64,000 nucleotides of DNA, taken from the NCBI RefSeq assembly GCF_003030305.1, contig NZ_CP023676.1:62001-126000 (forward strand), in the 5' to 3' direction. This document shows positions 1 through 9,631 of the stretch, in pieces (position 1 is the stretch's first letter; each line of letters opens with the position of its first letter). Source of the stretch: Cutibacterium acnes. Lineage in GTDB: Bacteria > Actinomycetota > Actinomycetes > Propionibacteriales > Propionibacteriaceae. Made by a program: the position numbers and the translations under genes. The notes beneath the pieces are model-generated. The model was given only the letters and a program-made list of their open reading frames with translations. It was not told the origin of the DNA and did not search any database.

Positions 1-1
1 C

Positions 2-2518
2 GACGTTCTTGACGGGCTCATGCGCCAGCTACCAGCCGAGTCCACCCATCGCGCCAGACTTCTCCGCGGCTTGGAACAAGCTGCTGACGAGGTCGATCAC
101 CAGGGGATCGTCGCCGGTGCCGGACCGGCCCGGCAAATCCTTGCCGGGTACCTGGATTCGGGGGCAAACTCATCAGCCCAACAGATGACGGCCATCGGAC
201 ATGCGCATATCGACTCGGCCTGGCTATGGCCGTTGCGTGAGACCCGCCGCAAGGTGGTGCGCACCTTCTCCAATGTTGTCGCCCTGGCGCAGGAGTACCC
301 CGACTTCCACTTCGCTTGCACCAGTGCCCAGCACTATGCCTGGCTCCAAGAATCCTCACCAGAGCTCTTCGAACGCGTTCAGGAGGCCATCGAGCGTGGC
401 CAGTGGCATCCGGTGGGTGGTATGTGGGTGGAGTCCGACGCTAACCTGCCCTCCGGGGAATCGCTGGTGAGACAGTTCACCAGCGGTCTGCGCTGGATGC
501 GCGAACACCTCGGGGTGCGTCCGGACTGTTTATGGCTGCCGGATTCTTTTGGCTACACCGGTGCGCTGCCCCAGATTGCTCGACTTGCTGGCATGCGCTG
601 GTTCTTTACTCAGAAACTCAGCTGGAACACGGCGAACACGCTTCCCCACCACACCTTCTGGTGGGAGGGCATCGACGGCACCCGGATCTGGACGCACTTC
701 CCGCCAGTGGACTGCTACGACTGTGTTGTCAGCGCCCAAGAGGTCAAGAAAGCTGAGGCAAACTTCAAAGAGAAGGGCGTGGCCGGACGCTCAATCCTGC
801 CATTCGGATACGGCGACGGCGGCGGTGGACCTACCGCCGAACAAGTGGAACGCGCCCGCAGGTTCGCCGACCTGGAGGACGCGCCGCAGGTGCGGCTGGG
901 CTCTCCGGACGACTATTTCGACCAGGCGCAGGAGGACCATCCACAGGCGTCAGTGTGGCGCGGTGAGATGTACCTGGAGTTCCACCGGGGCGTCTACACC
1001 TCCGCCCACCCCCTCAAGAACGGCAACCGACGCGCCGAGGCTGGGCTCGCGGCTGCCGAGTGGCTCGCCGTTATGGCCGCCCGTACCGGCCACCCCTACC
1101 CCTACCAGCAGCTGGAACAACTGTGGCAGCGCACCCTGCTGCTGCAGTTCCACGACATCCTTCCCGGATCGTCGATCGCGTGGGTGAACCAAGAGGCCAT
1201 CGCCGAGTTCACCGCCATTCGTGCCGAGTTGAATCAGCTCATGGACGACGCCTGGCAGGCACTATTGCAGGCGAGTGGCGGCGAGACTGTGGGGGTGAGC
1301 CTAGTTAATCCGTCCCAGGCGGACCGGCGCGAGGTCCTCACTGCCAGTGACCGACCCGTACTCGTGCAGGTGCCAGCAATGGCGGCGAAATCGCTGACCG
1401 ATGCCGTGGTTGACCCCGAGCACCCGGTGCATGTGCAGCGAGGTCGCGACGCGATCCGGATGACGAACGGACTCGTCGACGTGTGTATTGACACTCGCGA
1501 CGGGCTGGTGAACTCGATTGTTGACCTGGTATCTGACCGCGAACTCCTGCTGTCTGGACAGCGCGCCAACCGGCTCGTCCTGCACCCAGACTATCCCGAC
1601 TGCTTCGATGCTTGGGAGCTGCAGCAGCAGTACCGTCACAGCGGCGATCCGGTGGACCGGGTCACTGATTTGCGCGTCACCGAAAGCCTGCTGCGCGCCC
1701 AGGTGCGCGTGGAGCGTCACGCCGGTCAGTCCAGCTTCGTCCAGACCATCACCCTGGACGCCGACAGTCGGGCGGTGGAGTTCAGCGTCGACGTCGACTG
1801 GGCCGAACGGGCTCGCGTGCTCAAGGTGGACTTTCCTCTCGACGTGGCCGCCCGCTCCAGCCGTGACGAGATCCAGTTTGGCCACATCGAACGGCCAATC
1901 GAGGCCAATACCTCCTGGGACGATGCCCACTTCGAGAGCTGCGGGCAGCAGTGGATGTTGCTGGCTGAGCCAAGGTACGCGGTGGCGCTGGTTAACCAGT
2001 CCAGCTATGGTCACGACGTGAGCCCGGCCGGTGGGGACGAGCACATCCCCACTATGGGGGTCATGGCCCGACTCACCCTGTTGCGCTCACCGCAGAGCCC
2101 AGACCCTCACCCCGACCAGGGATGTCACCACCTTGTCTACAGCCTGCTTACCGACGCCCGGGTCGAGTCCGCGCACGTCGAGGCGGCACGGCTTAACCAG
2201 CCGCTCCAGGTGCGAAGCGGGACGGTGGAACTGCCCAGTACGGCCCGGATCGAGCCGGTGCACGGCACGGCTGTCATCGACGCCGTCAAGCAGGCCTTTG
2301 ACGGGTCTGGGGATCTTGTCATACGCATACATGAAGCCGAGGGTGCTCGCAGTCGGGTGCGTCTACTGCTGGACCGGGACGGTTGTGTGAGCGAGGTGGA
2401 TCTGCTTGAGGACCCGATTGACGAGCCGACCCAACAACTGCCGGCCAGCACCTGCAGCAGGGTGGAACTCACCCTGCGTCCCTTCCAGATTCTGACACTG
2501 AGAGTGAGCCAGCGATGA
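2..2518 (+). CDS. GH38 alpha-mannosidase, 5' end cut by window edge
   Basis: Glycoside hydrolase family 38 alpha-mannosidase, which removes alpha-linked mannose from N-glycan-type substrates with a zinc-dependent retaining mechanism. The frame is open from base 2 with no stop, so the true start lies outside the window. About 838 residues are present against roughly 1000 for the family. Visible motifs: HAHIDSAWLWPL (zinc His and Asp), LPDSFGYTGALPQ with the likely nucleophile Asp in DSFGY, and LQFHDILPGSS with a further zinc His. The C-terminal half is the usual beta-rich region. No signal peptide can be judged because the N-terminus is missing. The stop overlaps the next start (ATGA), so the gene is coupled to a phosphodiesterase, a HAD phosphatase and a GH125 mannosidase. 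Family assignment is firm; the exact linkage specificity is not visible. Confidence 0.95.
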   Translation, partial: DVLDGLMRQLPAESTHRARLLRGLEQAADEVDHQGIVAGAGPARQILAGYLDSGANSSAQQMTAIGHAHIDSAWLWPLRETRRKVVRTFSNVVALAQEYPDFHFACTSAQHYAWLQESSPELFERVQEAIERGQWHPVGGMWVESDANLPSGESLVRQFTSGLRWMREHLGVRPDCLWLPDSFGYTGALPQIARLAGMRWFFTQKLSWNTANTLPHHTFWWEGIDGTRIWTHFPPVDCYDCVVSAQEVKKAEANFKEKGVAGRSILPFGYGDGGGGPTAEQVERARRFADLEDAPQVRLGSPDDYFDQAQEDHPQASVWRGEMYLEFHRGVYTSAHPLKNGNRRAEAGLAAAEWLAVMAARTGHPYPYQQLEQLWQRTLLLQFHDILPGSSIAWVNQEAIAEFTAIRAELNQLMDDAWQALLQASGGETVGVSLVNPSQADRREVLTASDRPVLVQVPAMAAKSLTDAVVDPEHPVHVQRGRDAIRMTNGLVDVCIDTRDGLVNSIVDLVSDRELLLSGQRANRLVLHPDYPDCFDAWELQQQYRHSGDPVDRVTDLRVTESLLRAQVRVERHAGQSSFVQTITLDADSRAVEFSVDVDWAERARVLKVDFPLDVAARSSRDEIQFGHIERPIEANTSWDDAHFESCGQQWMLLAEPRYAVALVNQSSYGHDVSPAGGDEHIPTMGVMARLTLLRSPQSPDPHPDQGCHHLVYSLLTDARVESAHVEAARLNQPLQVRSGTVELPSTARIEPVHGTAVIDAVKQAFDGSGDLVIRIHEAEGARSRVRLLLDRDGCVSEVDLLEDPIDEPTQQLPASTCSRVELTLRPFQILTLRVSQR

Positions 2519-3570
2519 AACTTCTCCTGGTGTGCATCGACGGGTTGCGCCTCGACATCGCATTGCCTGGGGCATTGCAACGCGATCCGGGATTCACCCA
2601 CCCCGATCACCCCGCCGATCCCCGATTCGTGCGGGGCGTGGGGCAGGGCGAGCCGGTCCCCGAGCATCCGGCGCCGGCCCTGGACCACACCCTGCCCGTC
2701 GATCGAGCCCCGAAAAACCTGGCTCCGACCCTCGCTCGCCTGGTGCGAGGGGATGACCGCTCCCAGGGCACGATCATCCCCATGTGGATGACCCCGCCCA
2801 CCGACTCTGCCCCCGGCTGGACGACGATCCTCACCGGCGCCACCCACGAGCAGTGCAATGTGTGGTGGAACGAGTTCGTCGGCCACGATCTGGCACGTCA
2901 CCCTGACATCCTCTCCCAGGTGTTCTTCGCCAACCCATCGGCGCGCACCCTCGCCGCAGCCACCTGGGACGCCTTTGTGAGCCCCTACGGGCCCGGCCCG
3001 ATCATTCACCAGCGGGTGGACCAACAGCGCACCGGACAGCACCAGCTCTTCGGCCCCGACCTTTCCCAAGGCATCGACCGGGCTGATGAGCAAGTGTCGT
3101 CGTGGGCCGCCTGGCATCTGCTGCACGAGGGCCCGGACGCCGCCGTCGTCTACTTCGAGGGGGTCGACCACGCCGGACACAGTTTCGGGGCGGACTCCGA
3201 GCAGTACCAGCAGGCAGTGGGGCATGTCGACGAGCTCACCCGTCACCTCGTCAAGGCCGTCGCCGAGCGCCACGAGCAGCTCGGGGAGCAGTGGCTTGTC
3301 GCCGTCACCACCGATCACGGTCACAAACCCGAAGGGGGTCACGGGGAAGACGAGGTGGAGGTACGTCGCAGCTTCCTGGCAGCCCACCACATCGGTGGGA
3401 CGCTTCCCGAGCCGTTGCTGCGTACCGCTGCCCTTCGCAGCCACGAGGTGACGCCGCTGCTACTGCAGGCAATGGGAGTGCACCCTGGCCATATGGACGC
3501 CAGCGACGTCGGCGTCTTGCGTGACGTGGAACCGATCGGCCCAAGTAGAGAGATGGATTTTGAATGGTGA
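2515..3570 (+). CDS. alkaline phosphatase-superfamily phosphodiesterase
   Basis: A 351-residue member of the alkaline phosphatase/nucleotide pyrophosphatase (type I phosphodiesterase) superfamily, expected to hydrolyse a phosphoester using two metal ions. The N-terminal LVCIDGLRLD carries the first metal Asp. PGWTTILTGATHE holds the likely nucleophilic Thr. FEGVDHAGH and TTDHGHKPEGGH supply the remaining metal ligands near residues 215-280. There is no signal peptide, so it is probably cytoplasmic. The start overlaps the mannosidase stop by four bases and the end overlaps the HAD gene by seven, so it belongs to the mannoside operon. A role on a phosphorylated sugar or phosphomannosyl glycan is a guess from context; the substrate is unknown. 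Confidence 0.85.
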   Translation: MKLLLVCIDGLRLDIALPGALQRDPGFTHPDHPADPRFVRGVGQGEPVPEHPAPALDHTLPVDRAPKNLAPTLARLVRGDDRSQGTIIPMWMTPPTDSAPGWTTILTGATHEQCNVWWNEFVGHDLARHPDILSQVFFANPSARTLAAATWDAFVSPYGPGPIIHQRVDQQRTGQHQLFGPDLSQGIDRADEQVSSWAAWHLLHEGPDAAVVYFEGVDHAGHSFGADSEQYQQAVGHVDELTRHLVKAVAERHEQLGEQWLVAVTTDHGHKPEGGHGEDEVEVRRSFLAAHHIGGTLPEPLLRTAALRSHEVTPLLLQAMGVHPGHMDASDVGVLRDVEPIGPSREMDFEW

Positions 3571-4208
3571 CGATGTACCCGCCGCAGTATGTGGATGCCG
3601 TCCTCTTTGACATGGACGGAACCCTGCTCAACACCCTGCCGGCCTGGTGCGTGGCATCTGAGCATCTGTGGGGCACTTCTCTGGCTGACGCTGACAGCGC
3701 CAAGGTTGACGGGGGCACCGTCGACGACGTCGTTGAGCTGTATCTGCGAGACCACCCTCAGGCAGATCCCCAGGCCACCGTCGAGCGTTTCATGGACATC
3801 CTTGACGCCAACCTGGCTGGCAACACCGAGCCGATGCCCGGAGCTGACCGCCTCGTGAAGAGGCTGTCGGGTCATGTACCCATCGCTGTGGTGTCGAATT
3901 CCCCGACGCGTTTGGTGCGTGACGGATTGGCCTCACAAGGCTGGCTGGAACTGTTCGACACCGTCCTTGGGGTGGACGAGGTCGCTGCCGGCAAACCGGC
4001 CCCCGACCCCTACCTCACCGCAGCGAGGCGTCTAGGGGCCGACCCGAGCAGATGTGTCGTTGTCGAGGATTCCGCTTTCGGATTGCGTGCCGGACGGGCT
4101 GCCGGAGCGTGGGTTCTCACGGTCGGACGCAGACTCAAGGGACAGGGGGACATGTGGGTTCCCGGGCTGGACGATGAGCGGGTGACCTCCTGGGAACCCC
4201 ATCGATGA
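3564..4208 (+). CDS. HAD-superfamily hydrolase (phosphoglucomutase-like)
   Basis: A 214-residue HAD hydrolase of the beta-phosphoglucomutase/phosphatase subclass. Motif I is FDMDGTLLNT with both aspartates, motif II is VVSNSP, motif III is the Lys in GKPAPDPYL, and motif IV is VVEDSAFGL. A helical cap lies between motifs I and II, as in sugar-phosphate phosphatases. The start at ATG 3564 lies within the end of the phosphodiesterase gene, giving tight translational coupling, and the stop overlaps the GH125 start by ATGA. A likely job is dephosphorylation or isomerisation of a sugar phosphate released by the neighbouring enzymes, but the substrate cannot be read from sequence. Confidence 0.88.
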   Translation: MVTMYPPQYVDAVLFDMDGTLLNTLPAWCVASEHLWGTSLADADSAKVDGGTVDDVVELYLRDHPQADPQATVERFMDILDANLAGNTEPMPGADRLVKRLSGHVPIAVVSNSPTRLVRDGLASQGWLELFDTVLGVDEVAAGKPAPDPYLTAARRLGADPSRCVVVEDSAFGLRAGRAAGAWVLTVGRRLKGQGDMWVPGLDDERVTSWEPHR

Positions 4209-5500
4209 GGGCGTGCGAGCTGACACCTGCCCTACGGCAGCGTCTAGACGAGATCGGTGCCCAGATCAGCCAGGGCGTAGGCAAGGGCCTTGACGAGGCG
4301 ATGGGCCGGCAGGCTGCAAGCCGATTCGTGGCCTGGATGACGGACACGTGGACGCGCACTATGTCCCGCGACGAGCACGGCGTCTTCGTCGTCACTGGCG
4401 ATATTCCGGCTATGTGGCTGCGCGACTCCTCGGCGCAGTTGTGGCCGTTCCTGATTATGTGCGACCTCCCCGAGGTGACTCGTCAGATCGGCGACGTTAT
4501 CGCCCGCCAGTGGCACTGCATCGACGTTGACCCCTACGCCAACGCCTTCAATTCCGGCCCAACCGGGGCGCACTTCGACGCCGATGACCTCGATGTGGCC
4601 GACGAGCTATGGGAGCGCAAATACGAGGTGGACTCGCTGGCGTTCCCCGTCGACCTGGCATGGCGGTACTGGCAGGCCACCGGCAGCCCGGAGCATCTGA
4701 ACGGTGCGGTCCACCAGGGGTGCATACGCATTATCGACGTCTGGAGCCTGGAGCAGGATCATGCGCGGTCTACCTACCGCCATGTGCGCCCCGCCGAGCC
4801 GTCCGACACCCTCGGCCGCGACGGTTCGGGCACTCCGGTGGGACACACCGGGATGACCTGGAGCGGGTTCCGCCCTTCCGACGACGCCTGCCGCTACGGC
4901 TACAACATTCCGGCTCAGTTCATGGCGATGCGTGCCCTGCGTCAAATTCGCGAGTTCTGTCGCGTCTGGGATGACGAGGATCTTGTCGAACGCGCCACGA
5001 AGCTGGCCGATGAGATCGATGCCGGGGTGAGGCAATTCGGCATCGTCGAGGACCACCTTGCCTACGAGGTGGACGGGCTTGGATCAGTGCTGGAAATGGA
5101 CGACGCGAACATGCCTTCCCTGTTGTCTTTGCCTCTCACCAGTGACCTCGGTCGTGACGATCCGCTCTACCAGAGCACCCGCCGCTGGGTGCTCAGCGCG
5201 GCTAACCCGTACCTGTTCAGTGGCCCGGCAGCCCGGGGAATTGGTAGCCCGCACAGTCCAAAGGGCTATATCTGGCACATTGGTTTGGCGGTGCAGGGAC
5301 TCACTGGGGACGATGCGGAGGCCCGCGACTGCCTGGAGACGATCCTCGCCACCGATGGTGGTACTGGCTGGACCCACGAGAGCTTCGATCCAACCGACCC
5401 TACTCGGTTCACCCGAGGGTGGTTCAGTTGGTCGAACTCGATGGCCTGCCTGCTCATGATGAACGTGGCCGGTATCGATGCCATTATCGGTGCCAATTGA
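4205..5500 (+). CDS. GH125 exo-alpha-1,6-mannosidase
   Basis: A 431-residue GH125 protein (formerly DUF1237), a metal-independent inverting exo-mannosidase family acting on alpha-1,6-mannose. Family-typical stretches are visible: MWLRDSSAQLWPFL near residue 75, KYEVDSLAFPVDLAWRYW near 140, TWSGFRPSDDACRYGYNIP near 220, LEMDDANMPSLL near 300, and GGTGWTHESFDP followed by FTRGWFSWSNSM near the C-terminus. Length is normal for the family and there is no signal peptide, which points to intracellular processing of imported oligosaccharides. It pairs naturally with the GH38 enzyme at the head of the operon. Its last 17 bases overlap the 3' end of the convergent GH20 gene. Confidence 0.93.
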   Translation: MRACELTPALRQRLDEIGAQISQGVGKGLDEAMGRQAASRFVAWMTDTWTRTMSRDEHGVFVVTGDIPAMWLRDSSAQLWPFLIMCDLPEVTRQIGDVIARQWHCIDVDPYANAFNSGPTGAHFDADDLDVADELWERKYEVDSLAFPVDLAWRYWQATGSPEHLNGAVHQGCIRIIDVWSLEQDHARSTYRHVRPAEPSDTLGRDGSGTPVGHTGMTWSGFRPSDDACRYGYNIPAQFMAMRALRQIREFCRVWDDEDLVERATKLADEIDAGVRQFGIVEDHLAYEVDGLGSVLEMDDANMPSLLSLPLTSDLGRDDPLYQSTRRWVLSAANPYLFSGPAARGIGSPHSPKGYIWHIGLAVQGLTGDDAEARDCLETILATDGGTGWTHESFDPTDPTRFTRGWFSWSNSMACLLMMNVAGIDAIIGAN

Positions 5501-7022
5501 CCCCCATCGCGGTGAGACGGCGAGTTTGGGCCTCTAATTCCGACAGCGGTCGAGCCGGGTTGCCAGTCCACAACTGTTCGGCGATCGACGTGCCGCGCGG
5601 GAAGGCGGCATCCTCGACCTGAGCAGGGGTGCACAGATATTCGGTCCACAACTGGAACTGTCCACCCAGCAGGTGGGGTGAGTTCACCGCGGCCAGCACG
5701 TCGTGCAGCCCGGCGACATCGTTCATAGTCATCGGGGCGTCGATTGTCACCGGTGCCTGCGGGCCCGTCTCCATGCCGTGATCTAAGTAGGTATGCCGGG
5801 CGGGTGCGGCAATGACATCGTGACCTGCGGCAGCAGCGCGGGCGATGTCGTCGGCATCCCGCCACACCATCACGGTGACCTCCTCGGGCGCACCGGCTTC
5901 CAACACCTCGTCCCAGGCGATGACCTGACGTCCAGCAGCGACGACGTGGCCACAGATCTGGCGCTCGAACCACGCCTGAGCCTGGTGTGGGGTCGTGATG
6001 CCCAGCTCGGCTAGCCGGGTGCGGGTGGGCTTATGTCCAAACCACTCCTTGCCGGGGCACTCGTCGCCGCCGATGTGGATCGGCGAGTTCGGGAAGATCT
6101 CCATCACGGCATCCAGGACGTCGCGGCAAAAACCCAGCGCAGCATCGGTGAGGTTGATGTGGTGCTCCGACACCCCGAAGGCGGTGCGCGGATGGCTGAT
6201 CGGTGCTCCACAGCCCAACTCGGGGTAGGCGGCCACCACCGACTCGGTGTGTCCCGGAAGATCGACTTCCGGGACGACCGTGATGCCCAACAGCTGAGCT
6301 CGCTCGTCGATGGCGCGCAGCTGGTCGACGGTGTAGGCACCACCGTGGGGTATGTGGTCGTGCTCAGCGACGTCGTCACAGCCGTTGTCGTCGGGTGGCG
6401 GTTGGTGCCCTCGTACCGTTCCTGGACGCCACGCGCCCACCGTGGTCAGCCGCGGCCAGCCCGGTACCGGCAGACGCCACCCCTGATCGTCAGTGAGATG
6501 TAGGTGCAGCCGATTGAGCTTGTGTACGGCCAGCACGTCCAAAAAGTTCATGATGAACGAGGTGGGCATGAAATGCCGCGAAACGTCTAGATGGGCCCCG
6601 CGCCAACTGTGGTGTGGCGCATCGACGATGACGCCTTTCGGAAGGCATAGGTGCTTCAGCGCTAGCGGTCCGGGCCCGTAAACCCACGGGGTGAGCAGCT
6701 GGAGCAGGGTTTGCACTGCCCAACGCGCTCCAGATGGACTGCCGACAGTGATGCGGACCTGCGCGTCGATGTCAATGCGATAGCCCTCCGCTTCTAAAGC
6801 GGGATCCACTATGACGGTGAGGGAGGCATCGTCGGTGTGTGATGTTGCTCGCACGACGTCGAGTGCTGGAGCCAGTCGCTCGGTGAGGATCGTAACGGCG
6901 TTGATGACCTCGTCGGGGCCAGTCCAGGTGAGCACCGACGGCAGGGGGAATTGTCCTTCGGTGAGTTGTACCTGGCGGGGCTGGGGGCACAAGCCCCGGA
7001 TGAGGGTGTCGTTGGTGGGCAT
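5484..7022 (-). CDS. GH20 beta-N-acetylhexosaminidase
   Basis: A 512-residue GH20 beta-N-acetylhexosaminidase that releases terminal GlcNAc or GalNAc by substrate-assisted catalysis. The N-terminal GH20b domain spans about residues 1-120. The TIM barrel follows with LHLHLTDDQGWRLPV and the catalytic Asp-Glu pair in IHIGGDECPGKEWF. The start at ATG 7022 was chosen because GAGGAGT lies about nine bases upstream; an in-frame ATG at 7040 lacks such a site. No export signal is seen, so the enzyme probably acts on imported saccharides. The gene converges on GH125 with a 17-base 3' overlap and diverges from the PfkB kinase. It fits the host-glycan theme of the mannosidase operon. Confidence 0.93.
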   Translation of the reverse strand: MPTNDTLIRGLCPQPRQVQLTEGQFPLPSVLTWTGPDEVINAVTILTERLAPALDVVRATSHTDDASLTVIVDPALEAEGYRIDIDAQVRITVGSPSGARWAVQTLLQLLTPWVYGPGPLALKHLCLPKGVIVDAPHHSWRGAHLDVSRHFMPTSFIMNFLDVLAVHKLNRLHLHLTDDQGWRLPVPGWPRLTTVGAWRPGTVRGHQPPPDDNGCDDVAEHDHIPHGGAYTVDQLRAIDERAQLLGITVVPEVDLPGHTESVVAAYPELGCGAPISHPRTAFGVSEHHINLTDAALGFCRDVLDAVMEIFPNSPIHIGGDECPGKEWFGHKPTRTRLAELGITTPHQAQAWFERQICGHVVAAGRQVIAWDEVLEAGAPEEVTVMVWRDADDIARAAAAGHDVIAAPARHTYLDHGMETGPQAPVTIDAPMTMNDVAGLHDVLAAVNSPHLLGGQFQLWTEYLCTPAQVEDAAFPRGTSIAEQLWTGNPARPLSELEAQTRRLTAMGVNWHR

Positions 7023-7127
7023 CTCTACTCCTCGGGGCATCGCCTGCCAATGGGGTGTTTCACAGGTTACCGGGGTTAGTAGCTGTCTATGCTGAAGGGC
7101 GACCAATCGCGCACAGGAGCCATGCCC

Positions 7128-8063
7128 ATGTCCGTCAACCGTCATCCTCGGCTGCTTACCGCCGGTATCACCTTCCGCGACCTCGTCATCTCTGGAATCG
7201 ACGAGTTGCCCGGTCTGGGTGAGGAGCGTTACGGCACCGACTTCGTCACCACCTGGGGTGGGGTCGCCAACACGGCACGGATCGGGGCAAGCCTGGGTGC
7301 TCGGGTCCAGTTACTGACAGGTCTAGGCGACGACCCCAACTCCGAGATGTGTCGTCGGGAATTGACCGAGTGGGGCATTGACCTGACCCCAAGCCCGATC
7401 AACCCTGGCTGGACTCTCCCGGTGACGATGAGCCAGGCGTGTGGCACCGAGCGGGCCATGACGACGGTGGAAACTGCGTTACCAGCCCCACTTCCCGCAC
7501 CGAATCTTGACGGAGTTGACGTCATCGTCACCCATGTGTCGGTTCCCGCTGACGCCTGGCTACATGACGCCGCCGACGCAGGGATTCCGGTGATCGCAGA
7601 CCACGGATTCGAGGAAGGATACGAACCCGGATTGCTTGACGCGGTGTCAGGATGCACCTGCTATACGCCCAACGCCGCTGAGGCGATGCACCTTACAGGC
7701 GCCGACGACCCTGTACGGGCAGCTCGAGCCCTCGCCGAGCGCGTTCCAGTGGTTGTCGTCACCTGTGGCGGTGACGGGATCGTCGGTGTGGATTCTCGTA
7801 CTGGCGAGGAGGTTCACGTTCCGGCGGTGAACATAAACCCGGTCAACACCACGGGTGCCGGAGACGCCGCCTTGGCCGGTCTGGCTTGGTGCTGGGGGTG
7901 GCAGGTGCCGTTGGCCCGCAAGCTCGACGTCGCCGCCCTGGTGGGGGCTATTGTCACCTCGCGAGTGCACGGAACTGCCGGACCACTCACACCTGAGGAT
8001 GTGCTCGCCTGGGTACCGCGGGCCCCGGAGCGGCTAGGGTTCCTCCCCGAACTGTTGGGGTAA
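7128..8063 (+). CDS. PfkB-family carbohydrate kinase
   Basis: A 311-residue ribokinase/PfkB-family kinase that transfers phosphate from ATP to a sugar or nucleoside. The N-terminal substrate half includes TTWGGVANTARIGASLGA, matching the family Gly-rich signature. The C-terminal NTTGAGDAALAGLAW holds the anion hole and the catalytic Asp. ATG 7128 is preferred over ATG 7122 because AGGAG at 7115-7119 sits eight bases before it. The gene is divergent from the GH20 gene with about 105 bases between starts, so they may share a control region. The sugar is unknown; an N-acetylhexosamine or mannose derivative released by the neighbours is possible. Confidence 0.88.
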   Translation: MSVNRHPRLLTAGITFRDLVISGIDELPGLGEERYGTDFVTTWGGVANTARIGASLGARVQLLTGLGDDPNSEMCRRELTEWGIDLTPSPINPGWTLPVTMSQACGTERAMTTVETALPAPLPAPNLDGVDVIVTHVSVPADAWLHDAADAGIPVIADHGFEEGYEPGLLDAVSGCTCYTPNAAEAMHLTGADDPVRAARALAERVPVVVVTCGGDGIVGVDSRTGEEVHVPAVNINPVNTTGAGDAALAGLAWCWGWQVPLARKLDVAALVGAIVTSRVHGTAGPLTPEDVLAWVPRAPERLGFLPELLG

Positions 8064-8081
8064 GTGACGTCGGAGCCGAGT

Positions 8082-9452
8082 TCATCTCTGACGGGAGTCG
8101 GCTTGGACCGGCAGTTTCGCCATGACGCGGAACCCGCCCTCTTTGCGAGGTCCTGCCGACAGCTGTCCACCCATTGACGTGACGCGCTCTCGCATTCCCT
8201 GGAGGCCGTGTCCCCGACCGTCCCCCTGGACGGCAACCCCGTACCCGTCGTCGAGAATCTCCACGTAGATCGCGGTAGGTGAATAGGCCAGGGTCACAGT
8301 GGCGTGGGCGCTCGGGCCAGCGTGTTTGAGGACGTTGGTGAGGGCCTCCTGAACGACTCGGTAGATCACAAGCCCAAGAGCCTGGGAGACCACCGGCTCC
8401 TCCCCAGTCACCTTGAGTTCAACTTTCACCCCGGACTTGTCCACCAGGTCGGGAATTTCAGCCAGGCTAGGGGAGGGGGAGAACTCGGCGTCGGTGTCCT
8501 GACGCAACACCCCGACGATTCGCCTCATTTCAAGGAGGGCCTCACGTCCGGTCTCGGCGATCGTCTCAAGCACCTCGGGGGCCTTCTCCGGCTTCTTCGT
8601 CGCCAGTGCTTTGCCGCCTTCGGCCTGCACAATCATGACCGACAGCGAGTGGGCGACGATGTCGTGGAGCTCTCTGGCGATCTCGTTACGGGTGCGCTCC
8701 TCGGCCACCCTGGCCTGCTGTTCACGTTCGGCGAGGATCGCCCGGTACCGCTGGGCTTTGACGATGCGTTGCTGGGAGTCGATGAGGGCGGACTCCCGCA
8801 GTCGTCGACCTACCGCGTATGGGGTGAGGACGAGGCCCGCACACACCGTCATGGCCAGCACCAGTAGCACCCAGGGCGTTCCCGATGAGGGATCGTAACC
8901 GGCGGCAATGGTGGGGATCCACCTCATCGGTCCAATGACTGACCCCACGGCTCCCACCCACAGCACCCAGCGGGATTGGTGGCCGTCGACCCACCTCGCC
9001 ACCGAGTAGGAGGCGATCGGGACGACGAAGATGCTCAACACCGGGAAAGGCACGAAGAAGAACTGGATCGCAGCCCCGATAGCGACCAAGGTCATCATGA
9101 GAAGAGGATGCTCGCGACGCATCGGCAGAGAGGCCACCATGACCATCGATGACAAGAGGGCGGCGATGTACTCCGGGCGCGGCCACTCCACCAGACTGAC
9201 GAGGTAGGGGGCGATCGTCACTACGGCCATGATGAGGGTCAGGGTGACGTCTCCCCACCATGCCCGTTCGGTGTCAGCCGGGCGGCCGTCATCGAGCTTG
9301 GGGTCCAGCACCTCCTCCATACCGGGGATGTTGATTTGGGGAACGTTATTGCGGCTCGGATTGAACCGATTGAGACGGGCGCGTACCCCCGCCCCGCGGG
9401 AGCCGGTGGAACGGTTCTCCGTGGGCAAGGTCTGCGATCCGGTGTCCTCCAT
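8082..9452 (-). CDS. NarL-type sensor histidine kinase, orphan
   Basis: A 456-residue membrane histidine kinase of the HisKA_3/HATPase_c class. About 75 cytoplasmic residues precede a membrane region of roughly six segments (around 80-215). A coiled stretch follows, then the dimerisation box ELHDIVAHSLSVMIVQ with the phosphorylated His near residue 265. The C-terminal ATPase contains DDGYGVAV and GHGLQGMRERV. No response regulator gene lies next to it, which is unusual because this class normally sits beside a LuxR-type regulator. The neighbours, PfkB and GalE, give no clue to the signal. Family assignment is firm; the partner and stimulus are unknown. Confidence 0.92.
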   Translation of the reverse strand: MEDTGSQTLPTENRSTGSRGAGVRARLNRFNPSRNNVPQINIPGMEEVLDPKLDDGRPADTERAWWGDVTLTLIMAVVTIAPYLVSLVEWPRPEYIAALLSSMVMVASLPMRREHPLLMMTLVAIGAAIQFFFVPFPVLSIFVVPIASYSVARWVDGHQSRWVLWVGAVGSVIGPMRWIPTIAAGYDPSSGTPWVLLVLAMTVCAGLVLTPYAVGRRLRESALIDSQQRIVKAQRYRAILAEREQQARVAEERTRNEIARELHDIVAHSLSVMIVQAEGGKALATKKPEKAPEVLETIAETGREALLEMRRIVGVLRQDTDAEFSPSPSLAEIPDLVDKSGVKVELKVTGEEPVVSQALGLVIYRVVQEALTNVLKHAGPSAHATVTLAYSPTAIYVEILDDGYGVAVQGDGRGHGLQGMRERVTSMGGQLSAGPRKEGGFRVMAKLPVQADSRQR

Positions 9453-9631
9453 AACAGCAATTCTAGAAACCAGCTGTGGAAGATTGGTTGGGCACGCCAG
9501 TTAGCGACGCGTGGGCTGGCAACGCGCACCGTTCGTGACCAATTCACCACACGCAGCCCGTGCCCGCCATCGAGGCTGGCGAGCCGCACCTAGACTTGAC
9601 GGCGACGAGATCGACGTTACGGAAGGTTCCC

